From the NCBI RefSeq assembly GCF_024710845.1, contig NZ_JANJTZ010000067.1:79048-143047 (forward strand): a stretch of 64,000 bases of DNA. The letters are read 5' to 3'. Below the pieces are notes generated by a model. It was not told the origin of the DNA, searched no databases, and saw nothing but the letters and a program-made list of their open reading frames with translations. Origin of the DNA: Mesorhizobium sp. GTDB lineage: Bacteria; Pseudomonadota; Alphaproteobacteria; Rhizobiales; Rhizobiaceae. Position numbers and translations under genes: made by a program. Below, in pieces: positions 34,400 to 42,334 of the stretch (position 1 is the first letter of the stretch; each line of letters starts with the position of its first letter).

Positions 34400-36589
34400 T
34401 CAGGCGGCCTTCACCTTCGCCCGCCGCGGCAGGTGCGCGACGACGTTCTCGATCATCCGCATGCCGGCGTTCTGGCCGAGCGTCATGATCGATTCCGGAT
34501 GGAACTGCACCGCCGCGATCGGCTCGTTGCGATGTTCGAACGCCATGATCACCCCGTCCTCGGTCTCCGCCGTGACGATGAACTCGTCGGGCAGCTGCAC
34601 CGGATCGGCGAAGATCGAGTGGTAGCGGCCGACGGTGATTTCCTTCGGCAGGCCCGAGAAGACAATGCCCTGCTTGTTGATGCGGATGCGCGACGGCTTG
34701 CCATGCATCGGCACGTGGAGCTGCCGCAGCTCGCCGCCATAGCTCTCGGCCAGCGCCTGCAGCCCGAGGCAGACGCCGAAGATCGGCAGCCCCCTGGCCT
34801 GCGAACGCTTGATCGTCGCCTTGCAGTCGAAATCGGCCGGCGTGCCGGGCCCTGGCGACAGCACCACCAGGTCCGGATTGAAGCGGTCGAACACCTCGTC
34901 CGGAACCGGCGTGCGCACGGTCGTCACCGTCGCGCCGGTCTGACGGAAGTAGTTGGCGAGCGTGTGGACGAAAGAATCCTCATGGTCGACGAGCAGGATG
35001 TTCACCCCCTCGCCGACGCGCGCCGGCAGCCGCTGTGCAGCACTCGAATTGCCGGCCTTGGCCTCGCGGATGGCCGCCAGCATCGCCGACGCCTTCAACT
35101 CGGTTTCGGCCTCTTCCTCGGCCGGATCGGAATCGTAGAGCAGCGTCGCACCCGCACGCACCTCGGCGATGCCGTCCTGGATGCGGATCGTGCGCAGCGT
35201 GAGACCCGTGTTCAGATCGCCGTTGAAGTGCACCATGCCGATCGCGCCGCCGTACCAGGCGCGCTGGCTCTTCTCGTTCTGCTCGATGAAGCGCATGGCC
35301 CACAGCTTCGGCGCGCCGGTGACGGTCACTGCCCAGGCGTGGCTGAGGAACGCGTCGAACGCATCCATGTCCTCGCGCAGCCGGCCTTCGATATGGTCGA
35401 CCGTGTGGATCAGCCGCGAATACATCTCGATCTGGCGCCGGCCGATGACCTTGACCGACCCCGGCTCGCAGACTCTGCTCTTGTCGTTGCGGTCGACGTC
35501 CGAGCACATCGTCAGCTCGGACTCATCCTTCTTCGAATTCAACAGCTTGAGGATCTGTTCCGAATCCGAGATCGCGTCGTCGCCGCGGCGGATCGTGCCG
35601 GAGATCGGGCAGGTCTCGACACGGCGGCCGTTGACCCGCACGAACATCTCCGGCGAAGCGCCGATCAGGTATTCGTTGTCGCCGAGATTGATGAAGAACG
35701 AATAGGGCGACGGGTTGATCGCCTTCAGCCTGCGGCAGATTTCCGAAGGCGTGGTTTCGCAGCGCTCGAAGAACATCTGGCCGGGTACGACCTCGAACAG
35801 GTCGCCGCGCTTGAAGGAGAGCTTCGCCTTGTCGACCAGCCTGGCGAATTCGCCGGGCTCATGGTCGCCGCGCGGCGGGATGCGGTCCGAGGCCTTGAAC
35901 GGCTTTTCCTCCCCGCCGCGCGCGAGGCCTTCGGTCGAATGACCCGCGGCGGCGAAGTCGTAATGGTCGTGCCAGGCCTGGGCGGTATAATGGTCCACGA
36001 CGAGGATCTCGTCCGGCAGGAACAGCACGAGGTCGCGCTGCCCGCGCGACCGGTCGAGCGTCAGTGTCACCGGATCGAACTGGAAGGCGAGATCGTAGCC
36101 GAAGGCCCCGTAGAGCCCGAGATTGGCGTCCTCACTGGTCTTGAACAGGGCGACGATCGCGCGCAGCACCGTAAACACCGACGGCACGCGGGAGCGCTCC
36201 TCTTCGGAGAACACCCTGCCCGGCTCGGCAATCCTGAGCGCGATGAGCGATGCGGTCGCCTCCTCGACGGAAACGTCGGCGAGCGCGCCCACCGCCTTGC
36301 GGATCGCCGGCAGCATCCCCTCGCCGCGCGCGTTCAGCGCCTCGATGCGCATGGCGCGCCCGATCGCGGTGATCGCCACCGGCGGGTCGATGATCGCCGT
36401 GTCCCAGCGCGTGTAGCGGCCGGGATATTCGTAGTTGGACGAAAACACCGCGCCGCGCCGCGAGTTCAGCGCGTCGATATAGGTGTCGATCGCGCCCTCG
36501 TAAGGCGTCGCGCTGCGCCTGCGGGTCACTTCGACGCCGCCTTCGGTGACGAAGCGCTCGGCGCCATCCGATAGATGTTCAGTGCTCAT
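34400..36589 (-). CDS. trpE(G): Anthranilate synthase, fused large and glutamine amidotransferase subunits
   Basis: Converts chorismate and glutamine to anthranilate. The 729 residues combine TrpE (about 1-520) and TrpG (about 530-725), the fusion typical of Rhizobiales. The chorismate-binding part shows [40 protein letters not shown] and [17 protein letters not shown]. The amidotransferase triad is intact: Cys in [14 protein letters not shown] and the His/Glu pair in [10 protein letters not shown]. It is preceded by trpL, a terminator-type attenuator and a promoter, and followed with hardly a gap by a CDF transporter gene. Confidence 0.96.
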   Translation of the reverse strand: MSTEHLSDGAERFVTEGGVEVTRRRSATPYEGAIDTYIDALNSRRGAVFSSNYEYPGRYTRWDTAIIDPPVAITAIGRAMRIEALNARGEGMLPAIRKAVGALADVSVEEATASLIALRIAEPGRVFSEEERSRVPSVFTVLRAIVALFKTSEDANLGLYGAFGYDLAFQFDPVTLTLDRSRGQRDLVLFLPDEILVVDHYTAQAWHDHYDFAAAGHSTEGLARGGEEKPFKASDRIPPRGDHEPGEFARLVDKAKLSFKRGDLFEVVPGQMFFERCETTPSEICRRLKAINPSPYSFFINLGDNEYLIGASPEMFVRVNGRRVETCPISGTIRRGDDAISDSEQILKLLNSKKDESELTMCSDVDRNDKSRVCEPGSVKVIGRRQIEMYSRLIHTVDHIEGRLREDMDAFDAFLSHAWAVTVTGAPKLWAMRFIEQNEKSQRAWYGGAIGMVHFNGDLNTGLTLRTIRIQDGIAEVRAGATLLYDSDPAEEEAETELKASAMLAAIREAKAGNSSAAQRLPARVGEGVNILLVDHEDSFVHTLANYFRQTGATVTTVRTPVPDEVFDRFNPDLVVLSPGPGTPADFDCKATIKRSQARGLPIFGVCLGLQALAESYGGELRQLHVPMHGKPSRIRINKQGIVFSGLPKEITVGRYHSIFADPVQLPDEFIVTAETEDGVIMAFEHRNEPIAAVQFHPESIMTLGQNAGMRMIENVVAHLPRRAKVKAA

Positions 36590-36621
36590 TCTGCTCTCCG
36601 TTCCCCTTCGAGATGTCCGGG

Positions 36622-36665
36622 CCGGAAAAATGAAAAATGGCCGCCCGGACTTTCCGCTGCGGCCA
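36622..36665 (-). terminator. trp attenuator terminator
   Basis: The perfect seven-base stem TGGCCGC/GCGGCCA (arms 36659-36665 and 36638-36644) with a 14-base loop is followed in the transcript by a T-rich run (ATTTTTCATTTTT). It lies between trpL and trpE(G). An upstream GCGGCC next to the trpL stop codon (about 36690-36695) can pair with GGCCGC of the terminator to make the competing antiterminator. Confidence 0.85.
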
Positions 36666-36694
36666 CTGTGATTTGTACACGCGTGTAGAGGCCG

Positions 36695-36742
36695 CTAGAG
36701 TGCGGGCCACCACCAGTTCGCGTTGATCGACTTGCTGATCAT
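36695..36742 (-). CDS. trpL: trp leader peptide
   Basis: A 15-residue ORF, MISKSINANWWWPAL, with three consecutive Trp codons just before the stop. Ribosome stalling at these codons under tryptophan shortage would favour the antiterminator over the terminator at 36622-36665. The layout matches the well-known Sinorhizobium meliloti trpL, whose mRNA starts at the ATG; here too the -10 box ends seven bases before the ATG. In S. meliloti the released leader RNA also acts as a trans-acting sRNA; that is not testable here. Confidence 0.92.
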   Translation of the reverse strand: MISKSINANWWWPAL

Positions 36743-36749
36743 GGGTGAA

Positions 36750-36778
36750 CGCATAGCCGCGAACGCGGTCCTGCGCAA
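36750..36778 (-). promoter_or_regulatory. Predicted trp promoter
   Basis: TTGCGC (36773-36778) and TATGCG (36750-36755) with a 17-base spacer. The seven bases between the -10 box and the trpL ATG predict a leaderless transcript. The promoter starts about 40 bp after... the upstream gene's stop at 36796-36798, so it lies in the short gap between the two genes. Confidence 0.7.
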
Positions 36779-36795
36779 CTGGAGAATCGTGTCGC

Positions 36796-37170
36796 CTACG
36801 CCGTCGCCGCCCGTGTCCGCAGCACGGTGAACAGGAAGGTCAGCATCGACAGCAGCGCCGCGAAGGAGCCGAGGATGGCGAGAAGCTCGGTCCGTTGCTG
36901 GATCGCCAGGATGATCCCGGGGAACATCAGCCAGACGGCGGCCGTCGCCAGCGCGAAGTGCACCTTCGCCAGCGGGCTGGCCGCGGCCGACGGCACCAGA
37001 TGGTAGTAGACGCCGAACAGCCCCATCGTCACCCAGCCGACCAGGTTCAGGTGCGCATGGGCGGATGCGAGCGTGTGATCGTGCGACGCCGACATCCAGA
37101 TGCCGAACAGCATGCCGCAGGTGACATAGACCACGGCCGAACCGAAAAACCAGAATGCAACTCCCCGCAT
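36796..37170 (-). CDS. Small membrane protein resembling a piece of haem-copper oxidase subunit I
   Basis: A 124-residue, four-helix membrane protein. The segment AHAHLNLVGWVTMGLFGVYY then HLVP closely resembles helices VI-VII of NorB/CcoN-type haem-copper oxidases, including a His pair (HAHLN) and YYHL. The N-terminal helix carries GMLFGIWMSASHDH. It is much too short for an oxidase, and no other oxidase genes are nearby. Such single-domain proteins occur as stand-alone genes in rhizobia. It may bind haem, which is untested. Confidence 0.7.
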   Translation of the reverse strand: MRGVAFWFFGSAVVYVTCGMLFGIWMSASHDHTLASAHAHLNLVGWVTMGLFGVYYHLVPSAAASPLAKVHFALATAAVWLMFPGIILAIQQRTELLAILGSFAALLSMLTFLFTVLRTRAATA

Positions 37171-37267
37171 ATCCCCCTCCGATGCAGATTTTACCCCGGA
37201 GGAATGAATAACTCCGAGTCAAGCGAAACGCCATCGCGGCGGAGGCTTGTCCGACCGGATTTTCTGT

Positions 37268-37981
37268 TCAGTTTTCCTGCCGGTCGCGCCAGCGGCTCAA
37301 TGCGGCGACCATGAGCCAGGAGAGGCTCGCCCAGGCGACCCCGAAGGCCCAGCCGGCGGCGACATCGCTCGGCCAGTGTACGCCGAGATAGACCCGGCTG
37401 ATGCCGATCGAGACCGTGAGCAGCAGCGCGACCGCGAGCACATAGACCCGGATCGGCGTCGAATCGACCAGCCTGACGATCAGCGAGGCGAGCGTCAGGT
37501 AGACGACCGCGCTCATCGCGGCATGGCCGCTCGGAAAACTCGCCGTGTGCACCGTCACGAGTTGCTCCACCAGATCGGGGCGAGGCCTGTCATAGGCGAG
37601 CTTGAGCAGCTGGCTCACCGCCGTTCCCGACACGATCGCCAGCACCGTAAACAGCGCCGGCCCGAACATGCGCGCGATCAGCAGATAGAAGACCACGAGC
37701 GCCACGATGATCGTCAGCAGCGGATACCCGCCGAGTGCCGTCAGTTCGGCCATGAATTCGCGGAACCAGGGCGGGCCGAGCGGCGTCGCGAGATCGTCCG
37801 GCCGGCGAAAGGCCATGAGCAGCGCCCGGTCGTAACTGTCGAACTCCGCTTCCGACACCTCGTCGGCGATCTGCAGGAAGGCGTACGCGCCCGCCCCGGC
37901 GATCGCGGTGAGGACGAAGGGCGCGGAGGTGACGCGCAGGTCGCGAAGGCCGCGGACGAGGTCGGTGATACGGTTCTTCAT
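37268..37981 (-). CDS. PAP2-family membrane phosphatase
   Basis: A 237-residue membrane phosphatase starting MKNRITDLVRGLRDLRV, with six helices. The three PAP2 motifs are complete: KLAYDRPRPD, PSGHA (as ASFPSGHAAMSA) and SRVYLGVHWPSD. Members dephosphorylate undecaprenyl pyrophosphate, phosphatidate or phosphatidylglycerophosphate; the choice cannot be made from sequence. An in-frame start 75 bp upstream is less likely. Divergent from the YciI/sigma pair with a 188-bp shared region. Confidence 0.9.
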   Translation of the reverse strand: MKNRITDLVRGLRDLRVTSAPFVLTAIAGAGAYAFLQIADEVSEAEFDSYDRALLMAFRRPDDLATPLGPPWFREFMAELTALGGYPLLTIIVALVVFYLLIARMFGPALFTVLAIVSGTAVSQLLKLAYDRPRPDLVEQLVTVHTASFPSGHAAMSAVVYLTLASLIVRLVDSTPIRVYVLAVALLLTVSIGISRVYLGVHWPSDVAAGWAFGVAWASLSWLMVAALSRWRDRQEN

Positions 37982-38169
37982 GTCTGCCTTTATCCCGTCA
38001 GGATGCATTTGACATACGCGCCAACGGCAATGCTGGGCAATGCGGCTGCGCGTCATCGACCTTGCGCAAGAAGTCGGCGGCGAAAAAAATCTGCGGTAAA
38101 CTGTCGAATGCGGGAAGCTCCGCGCGACATTCGTCCGGCACGCAAACGTGGCCGGAAAGGAACATCACC

Positions 38170-38532
38170 ATGCAATACATGCTTCTCATTCACGTCGACG
38201 AAACGAAAATGCCCAAGGTCCCCACCGACGAGACCTATCAGATGGCTGCGGCCTACAACGCCTATACCGAGGCGCTGAGGAAGGCGGGCGTCCTTCTGGC
38301 GGGCGAAAGGCTGAAGCCGTCCGGGACCGCGGCCGCCGTGCGGGTTCGCGCCGATAGGACGGAGGTGCTCGACGGGCCCTTCGCCGACACGAAGGAACAG
38401 CTCGGCGGCTATTATCTGATCGAGGCGCCGGACATGGATGCGGCCGTGCAGTGGGCCGCCCGCTGCCCCGGGTCCTCCACCGGCACGGTCGAGGTGCGCG
38501 AGGTATGGCCAGCCATGGCCCCTGCCAATTGA
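38170..38532 (+). CDS. YciI/DGPF-domain protein
   Basis: A 120-residue alpha/beta-barrel protein of the YCII family. The diagnostic DGPFADTKEQLGGYYLIE block is at about residues 63-80. DGPF proteins typically sit beside ECF sigma factors of the ECF42 group, and that gene follows with a 28-bp overlap. Its role in sigma-factor control is unproven; it lacks any anti-sigma-like domain. ATG 38170 follows GGAAAGGAAC. Confidence 0.92.
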   Translation: MQYMLLIHVDETKMPKVPTDETYQMAAAYNAYTEALRKAGVLLAGERLKPSGTAAAVRVRADRTEVLDGPFADTKEQLGGYYLIEAPDMDAAVQWAARCPGSSTGTVEVREVWPAMAPAN

Positions 38533-39788
38533 ACGCCGACGGCCCGGCTTCGGCGGCGCGGGCGGCGGCCGAACGCGCCGCCCGCGACAGCTACGGCCGG
38601 CTGGTCGCCTATCTCGCGGCTCACACGCGCGACATCGCCGGCGCGGAGGACGCGCTGGCGGATGCGTTCGCAAGTGCGCTCGCCCAGTGGCCGACGAGCG
38701 GCGTGCCGCAGAAGCCCGAGTCCTGGCTGCTTGCCGTCGCCCGCCGCAGGCAGGTCGACGCCAGCCGCAGGCGGCGCACGGCCGATGCCGCGAGGGAGCA
38801 TGTCGCCATGATCGAGGACGAGCGCAGCGGCATCGCGGCGGAAGAGGGCTTTCCCGACGAACGGCTGAAGCTGATGTTCGTCTGCGCGGCTCCGGAGATC
38901 GAACCGGCGATGCGCGCGCCGCTGATCCTGCAGACCCTGCTGGGCTTCGACGCCGCCACCATCGGCGCCGCCTTTCTGGTGTCTCCATCGACCATGGGCC
39001 AGCGCCTGGTCCGCGCCAAGGCGCGCATACGGCAGAACGCGATACCGTTTCGGATTCCCGACCGGTCGGAAATGCCCGGGCGCCTCGATGCCGTTCTCGC
39101 CGCGATTTACACCGCCTTTGCCGAGGGATGGAGCGACGCGGCGGGCGCCGATCCTCGGCGAACGAATCTGGCAAGCGAAGCGATCTGGCTCGGGCGCGTG
39201 CTCACCTCGCTCATGCCCTCCGAACCGGAGGTGCTTGGCCTTCTCGCGCTGATGCTCTTCGCGGACGCCCGCGGCACCTCCCGGCGGACAGCCGCCGGTG
39301 CCTACGTGCCCTTGGCTGACCAGGATGTCGCCACCTGGAACGGCGATCTGATCGACGAGGCCGAATCGCTGCTCCTTCGCGCCAGCCGCTTTCGCACTTT
39401 CGGCCGCTATCAGATCGAAGCGGCGGTGCAGTCGGCGCATTGCGCGCGCAGGCGGACGCAGCGCATCGACTGGCCTGCGATCCGCACGCTCTACGAGGCG
39501 CTGGCGCAGATCTGCCCCTCCCCGGTCGTCTCGGTCAATCTGGCTGTCGCGGTTGCCGAGACCGATGGTCCCGCAGCCGGCCTGGCACATCTGGCCGGTG
39601 TCGCGGACGATGCGCGGCTGACGGACTATCAGCCCTATTGGGCGGCGCGTGCCGACCTCCTCGCCCGATGTGGCGATTTTGCCGAGGCGCGGCGCGCCTA
39701 TGACCGCGCGTCCGGCCTGCAGAGCGACCCGGCTGTCCGGGCGTTTCTGATGGCGCGCCGCGAGCGGCTCGGTGCCAGCCTCAACTGA
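38505..39788 (+). CDS. ECF sigma factor with long C-terminal extension (ECF42-like, DUF6596)
   Basis: A 427-residue sigma-70 family factor. Region 2 is in the first ~90 residues (DALADAFASALAQWP, PESWLLAVARRRQVDASRR) and region 4 follows (AAPEIEPAMRAPLILQTLLG then FDAATIGAAFLVSPSTMGQR). A helical, TPR-like C-terminal extension of about 220 residues contains the DUF6596 signature (YTAFAEGWSD). The extension replaces an anti-sigma factor in this group. ATG 38505 overlaps the DGPF gene, so the pair is translationally coupled. Targets unknown. Confidence 0.92.
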   Translation: MASHGPCQLNADGPASAARAAAERAARDSYGRLVAYLAAHTRDIAGAEDALADAFASALAQWPTSGVPQKPESWLLAVARRRQVDASRRRRTADAAREHVAMIEDERSGIAAEEGFPDERLKLMFVCAAPEIEPAMRAPLILQTLLGFDAATIGAAFLVSPSTMGQRLVRAKARIRQNAIPFRIPDRSEMPGRLDAVLAAIYTAFAEGWSDAAGADPRRTNLASEAIWLGRVLTSLMPSEPEVLGLLALMLFADARGTSRRTAAGAYVPLADQDVATWNGDLIDEAESLLLRASRFRTFGRYQIEAAVQSAHCARRRTQRIDWPAIRTLYEALAQICPSPVVSVNLAVAVAETDGPAAGLAHLAGVADDARLTDYQPYWAARADLLARCGDFAEARRAYDRASGLQSDPAVRAFLMARRERLGASLN

Positions 39789-39804
39789 TCGCGCTTGCCG
39801 GATC

Positions 39805-40344
39805 TCACGCCCGCCCCAGCCCCATCCGTCCGAGCAGCCGGTCCTTCAAGACGACCTGGTGATAAGCCGCCGCAGCGACATGCAGCGCCACCAGGCCGAT
39901 GAGCAGCCATGCGAAGAGGCCGTGCGGTCCGCGCGGAACGATGCCCTCGAATTCCGGCAGCGGGCCTGTCGACGCACCCACAAGTACCTCGCCCGCGCCT
40001 GACAGCACGATCGTCGCGATCCCGCTGCCGCCAAGCAGGATGACGACGATGTAGAGCGCGTAGTGCACGGCATGCGCGGCACGGGCCTGCCAGCGCGGCG
40101 TCGCCGCCGTTTCGGCCGGCCGCCTGTCGGCGAAGACCCACCACAGGATGCGCAGCAGCGTCAGCGCCAGCACGGCGACGCCAGTGACCGCATGGAAACG
40201 CAGGATGTTCACCGCCCCCGGCTCGCCCGACGCGCCCTCGGCGGCGAGCCCCGAGCCGACCATTGCGAGGATCGCGACGGCGGTAACCCAGTGCATCGTC
40301 CGGGCAACTGAGCCGTAGCGGATTGCATCGCTCTTCAACGCCAT
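39805..40344 (-). CDS. Cytochrome b561 family protein
   Basis: A 179-residue, four-helix diheme membrane protein of the prokaryotic b561 family. Candidate haem ligands are His residues in ARTMHWVTAVAIL, ILRFHAVTGVAVL, AHAVHYALYIVVIL and VALHVAAAAYH. It would move electrons between quinol and a periplasmic or soluble partner. Divergent from a MarR gene with palindromic sites between them, so it is likely the MarR target. Confidence 0.9.
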   Translation of the reverse strand: MALKSDAIRYGSVARTMHWVTAVAILAMVGSGLAAEGASGEPGAVNILRFHAVTGVAVLALTLLRILWWVFADRRPAETAATPRWQARAAHAVHYALYIVVILLGGSGIATIVLSGAGEVLVGASTGPLPEFEGIVPRGPHGLFAWLLIGLVALHVAAAAYHQVVLKDRLLGRMGLGRA

Positions 40345-40366
40345 GACATCCTCCTTGATCGGTGAT

Positions 40367-40412
40367 TGCTATGGTTTTATATAGCATACGATATAAGTGG
40401 ATAGCAAGCTAT
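40367..40412. promoter_or_regulatory. Repeated GCTAT/ATAGC half-sites between cytochrome b561 and marR
   Basis: TGCTAT-N8-ATAGCA (40367-40386) is followed by the tighter palindrome ATAGCAAGCTAT (40401-40412), whose last bases include the marR start codon. The segment is AT-rich in a GC-rich neighbourhood. The arrangement suits autoregulation by the MarR protein and repression of the divergent b561 gene. Confidence 0.6.
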
Positions 40413-40869
40413 GTTTTATGATCGATTTCGCTCGACGGGCTACATGACCAACTGGCTGGCCCGCCTCATTGCGCGCGCCATCGACGCCCGGCTGAAACCG
40501 ATCGGCATGTCGTCCGGCTATATGCCGGTGATGTTCGCCCTGGCGCATGGCGCGGCGTTGTCGCAGCGTGCGCTGACCGAGTTCGCGGCGATCGAGCAGC
40601 CGACGATGGCGGCCACACTCTCAAGAATGGAGCGTGACGGACTGATCGTGCGGCGTGCCGATCCGGACGACCGTCGCGCCTGGCTCTATTCGCTGAGCGC
40701 CGAAGGTCTGGACAAGAGCATCAAGGTGCAAGAAGCAGGACGCGAGATCAACGAGGCCGCTCTGGCCGGCCTGTCCGGGAGCGAGCGGGAGGCGTTTCTC
40801 GCCGCGCTGGCAAAGGTTGTGAGCAATCTGGAGAGCTATCTCACCAAGGCGAAGCCGGCGGACGCCTAG
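40411..40869 (+). CDS. MarR-family transcriptional regulator
   Basis: A 152-residue winged-helix regulator. Dimerisation helices (TGYMTNWLARLIARAIDARL) flank the DNA-binding part: LSQRALTEFAAIEQPTMAAT, LSRMERDGLIVRRADPDDRR. The DxR wing motif is intact. The start at 40411 keeps the STGY-N-LARL segment common in this group; ATG 40444 would free the palindrome from the coding region. Probable repressor of the divergent b561 gene. Confidence 0.9.
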   Translation: MFYDRFRSTGYMTNWLARLIARAIDARLKPIGMSSGYMPVMFALAHGAALSQRALTEFAAIEQPTMAATLSRMERDGLIVRRADPDDRRAWLYSLSAEGLDKSIKVQEAGREINEAALAGLSGSEREAFLAALAKVVSNLESYLTKAKPADA

Positions 40870-40927
40870 ATCGGTCTCGGGTTATCGCGCCGCGCCAACC
40901 TCACCGCGAACCCACGGTCCGGCCCGC

Positions 40928-42157
40928 CTATCCGGCGTCGCGCAAGTCCGATTCGGCAAACGCAACCAATGGCGGTATCACGCGGTTTCGGCCATTCTGT
41001 TTCGCCACATAGAGCGACCGGTCCGCTTCGGCAATCAGCGTGTTGAGGTCCAGTCCCGGCCCAAGTTCACCAGACGCGACGCCAAAGCTCACCGTCACAT
41101 GTTTGAGGCCCCCGGGAGGCCGGTGCGGAATGCCCTTGGCGGCAATTGCGCGGCGCGTGCGCTCGGCCACGGCAACTGCTTCGGAGATCCCGATGCCGGG
41201 CAACACGGTGACGAACTCTTCGCCGCCAAACCGGAAGACCCGATCCTCGGAGCCGCGCGCCTCCGAGACCAGCACACCGGCAACCCTGCGGATGCAGTCG
41301 TCCCCAGCCAGGTGTCCGAACGTGTCATTGTAGGACTTGAAGTGGTCGATATCCGCCATCACGATGGCGACGCGATCGGCTTGGCCCTTCTTGATCATCC
41401 GTTCCACCCACTGGAGCATTGCCCGGCGATTGCCGAGCCCTGTCATTGGGTCGACGATGGACAACTCCTCGAACACCGACGCGCGCAGCCGATCGCGCAG
41501 CGAACGCAGCCAGTTCTGCCGTTCGAGCTTTTCCAAGTTGTGTACTGCGGGCAGGGCAAAGCCGGCAAAGGCAAGGGGCAGGAATACCGAGGCGAACTTG
41601 GATTCGATCGGCATCGTGTCAACGCTCCACGCCGTCAGCCCTTCGAGCGCGACGAGGGCAATCGCTGTGACGACCGCATAGGGGAAGCGCGGACGCAAGG
41701 CGATGACCGCGACCATCATCATGAACAGAATTCCGAGGTGATAGTTCTCGCGCAACGGATTGTCGCTGGCCGCGACGATGATCAACACCGCCACCGACAT
41801 CGTCACCGCGATTAGGACTGTCAGCGATTCCCGGACCCACACGGGCGGATCGCGGGAGGCTATCCAGTAGGCGAGCGCCACAACGCCGGTGACCAAGCCA
41901 AACCGCAGCCCAAATGCCAGCCAGAACACGTCCGGCACGCAGAAGTAGTCGAGCACGATGAGCGAATACATCAGGAGGGTTGCCAGGATCTTGTTGCGCT
42001 GCGCCATGCGCACGCGCGCTGATCCGGTTTCCTCTTCGAACTGCGCCTCCAATTGCTCTGGGAAACGCAATGAGATGCCCTTTGCGTCCAGGGCCTGGTC
42101 GATAAGCGCCAGTTTGAGTTCGGCGTCCTTGCTATCGGTCGGCGTGATCAAATCCAT
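40928..42157 (-). CDS. Membrane-bound diguanylate cyclase
   Basis: Makes cyclic di-GMP. About 409 residues from MDLITPTDSKDAE; a GTG at 42238 would add 27. Five or six membrane helices form the N-terminal half. The GGDEF domain at the C-terminus is complete: DPMTGLGNRRAM, ADIDHFKSYNDTFGHLAGDD and the catalytic FRFGGEEF. No RxxD inhibitory site is seen at the usual position before GGEEF, so product inhibition may be absent. No EAL domain. The sensory input is unknown. Confidence 0.9.
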   Translation of the reverse strand: MDLITPTDSKDAELKLALIDQALDAKGISLRFPEQLEAQFEEETGSARVRMAQRNKILATLLMYSLIVLDYFCVPDVFWLAFGLRFGLVTGVVALAYWIASRDPPVWVRESLTVLIAVTMSVAVLIIVAASDNPLRENYHLGILFMMMVAVIALRPRFPYAVVTAIALVALEGLTAWSVDTMPIESKFASVFLPLAFAGFALPAVHNLEKLERQNWLRSLRDRLRASVFEELSIVDPMTGLGNRRAMLQWVERMIKKGQADRVAIVMADIDHFKSYNDTFGHLAGDDCIRRVAGVLVSEARGSEDRVFRFGGEEFVTVLPGIGISEAVAVAERTRRAIAAKGIPHRPPGGLKHVTVSFGVASGELGPGLDLNTLIAEADRSLYVAKQNGRNRVIPPLVAFAESDLRDAG

Positions 42158-42334
42158 CTCGCTGCAAACAGGGAGGCGATCACGCACCGTACCGATGCCG
42201 CAATAAGCAATCGTAAACCGAATGGCTCGCAGTTTCACGGGCGCCGGGGAGTCACCGGCCCGGCGTCAGGCCGGCAGCCCCCACGGATCGATCACCACTG
42301 CCATCGCGACAACAGCGGCACGCCCTGGCAGCGC

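Noticed and set aside
34304..36574. 756-residue plus-strand ORF antisense to trpE(G)
   Set aside because: Shadow frame of a fully conserved enzyme.
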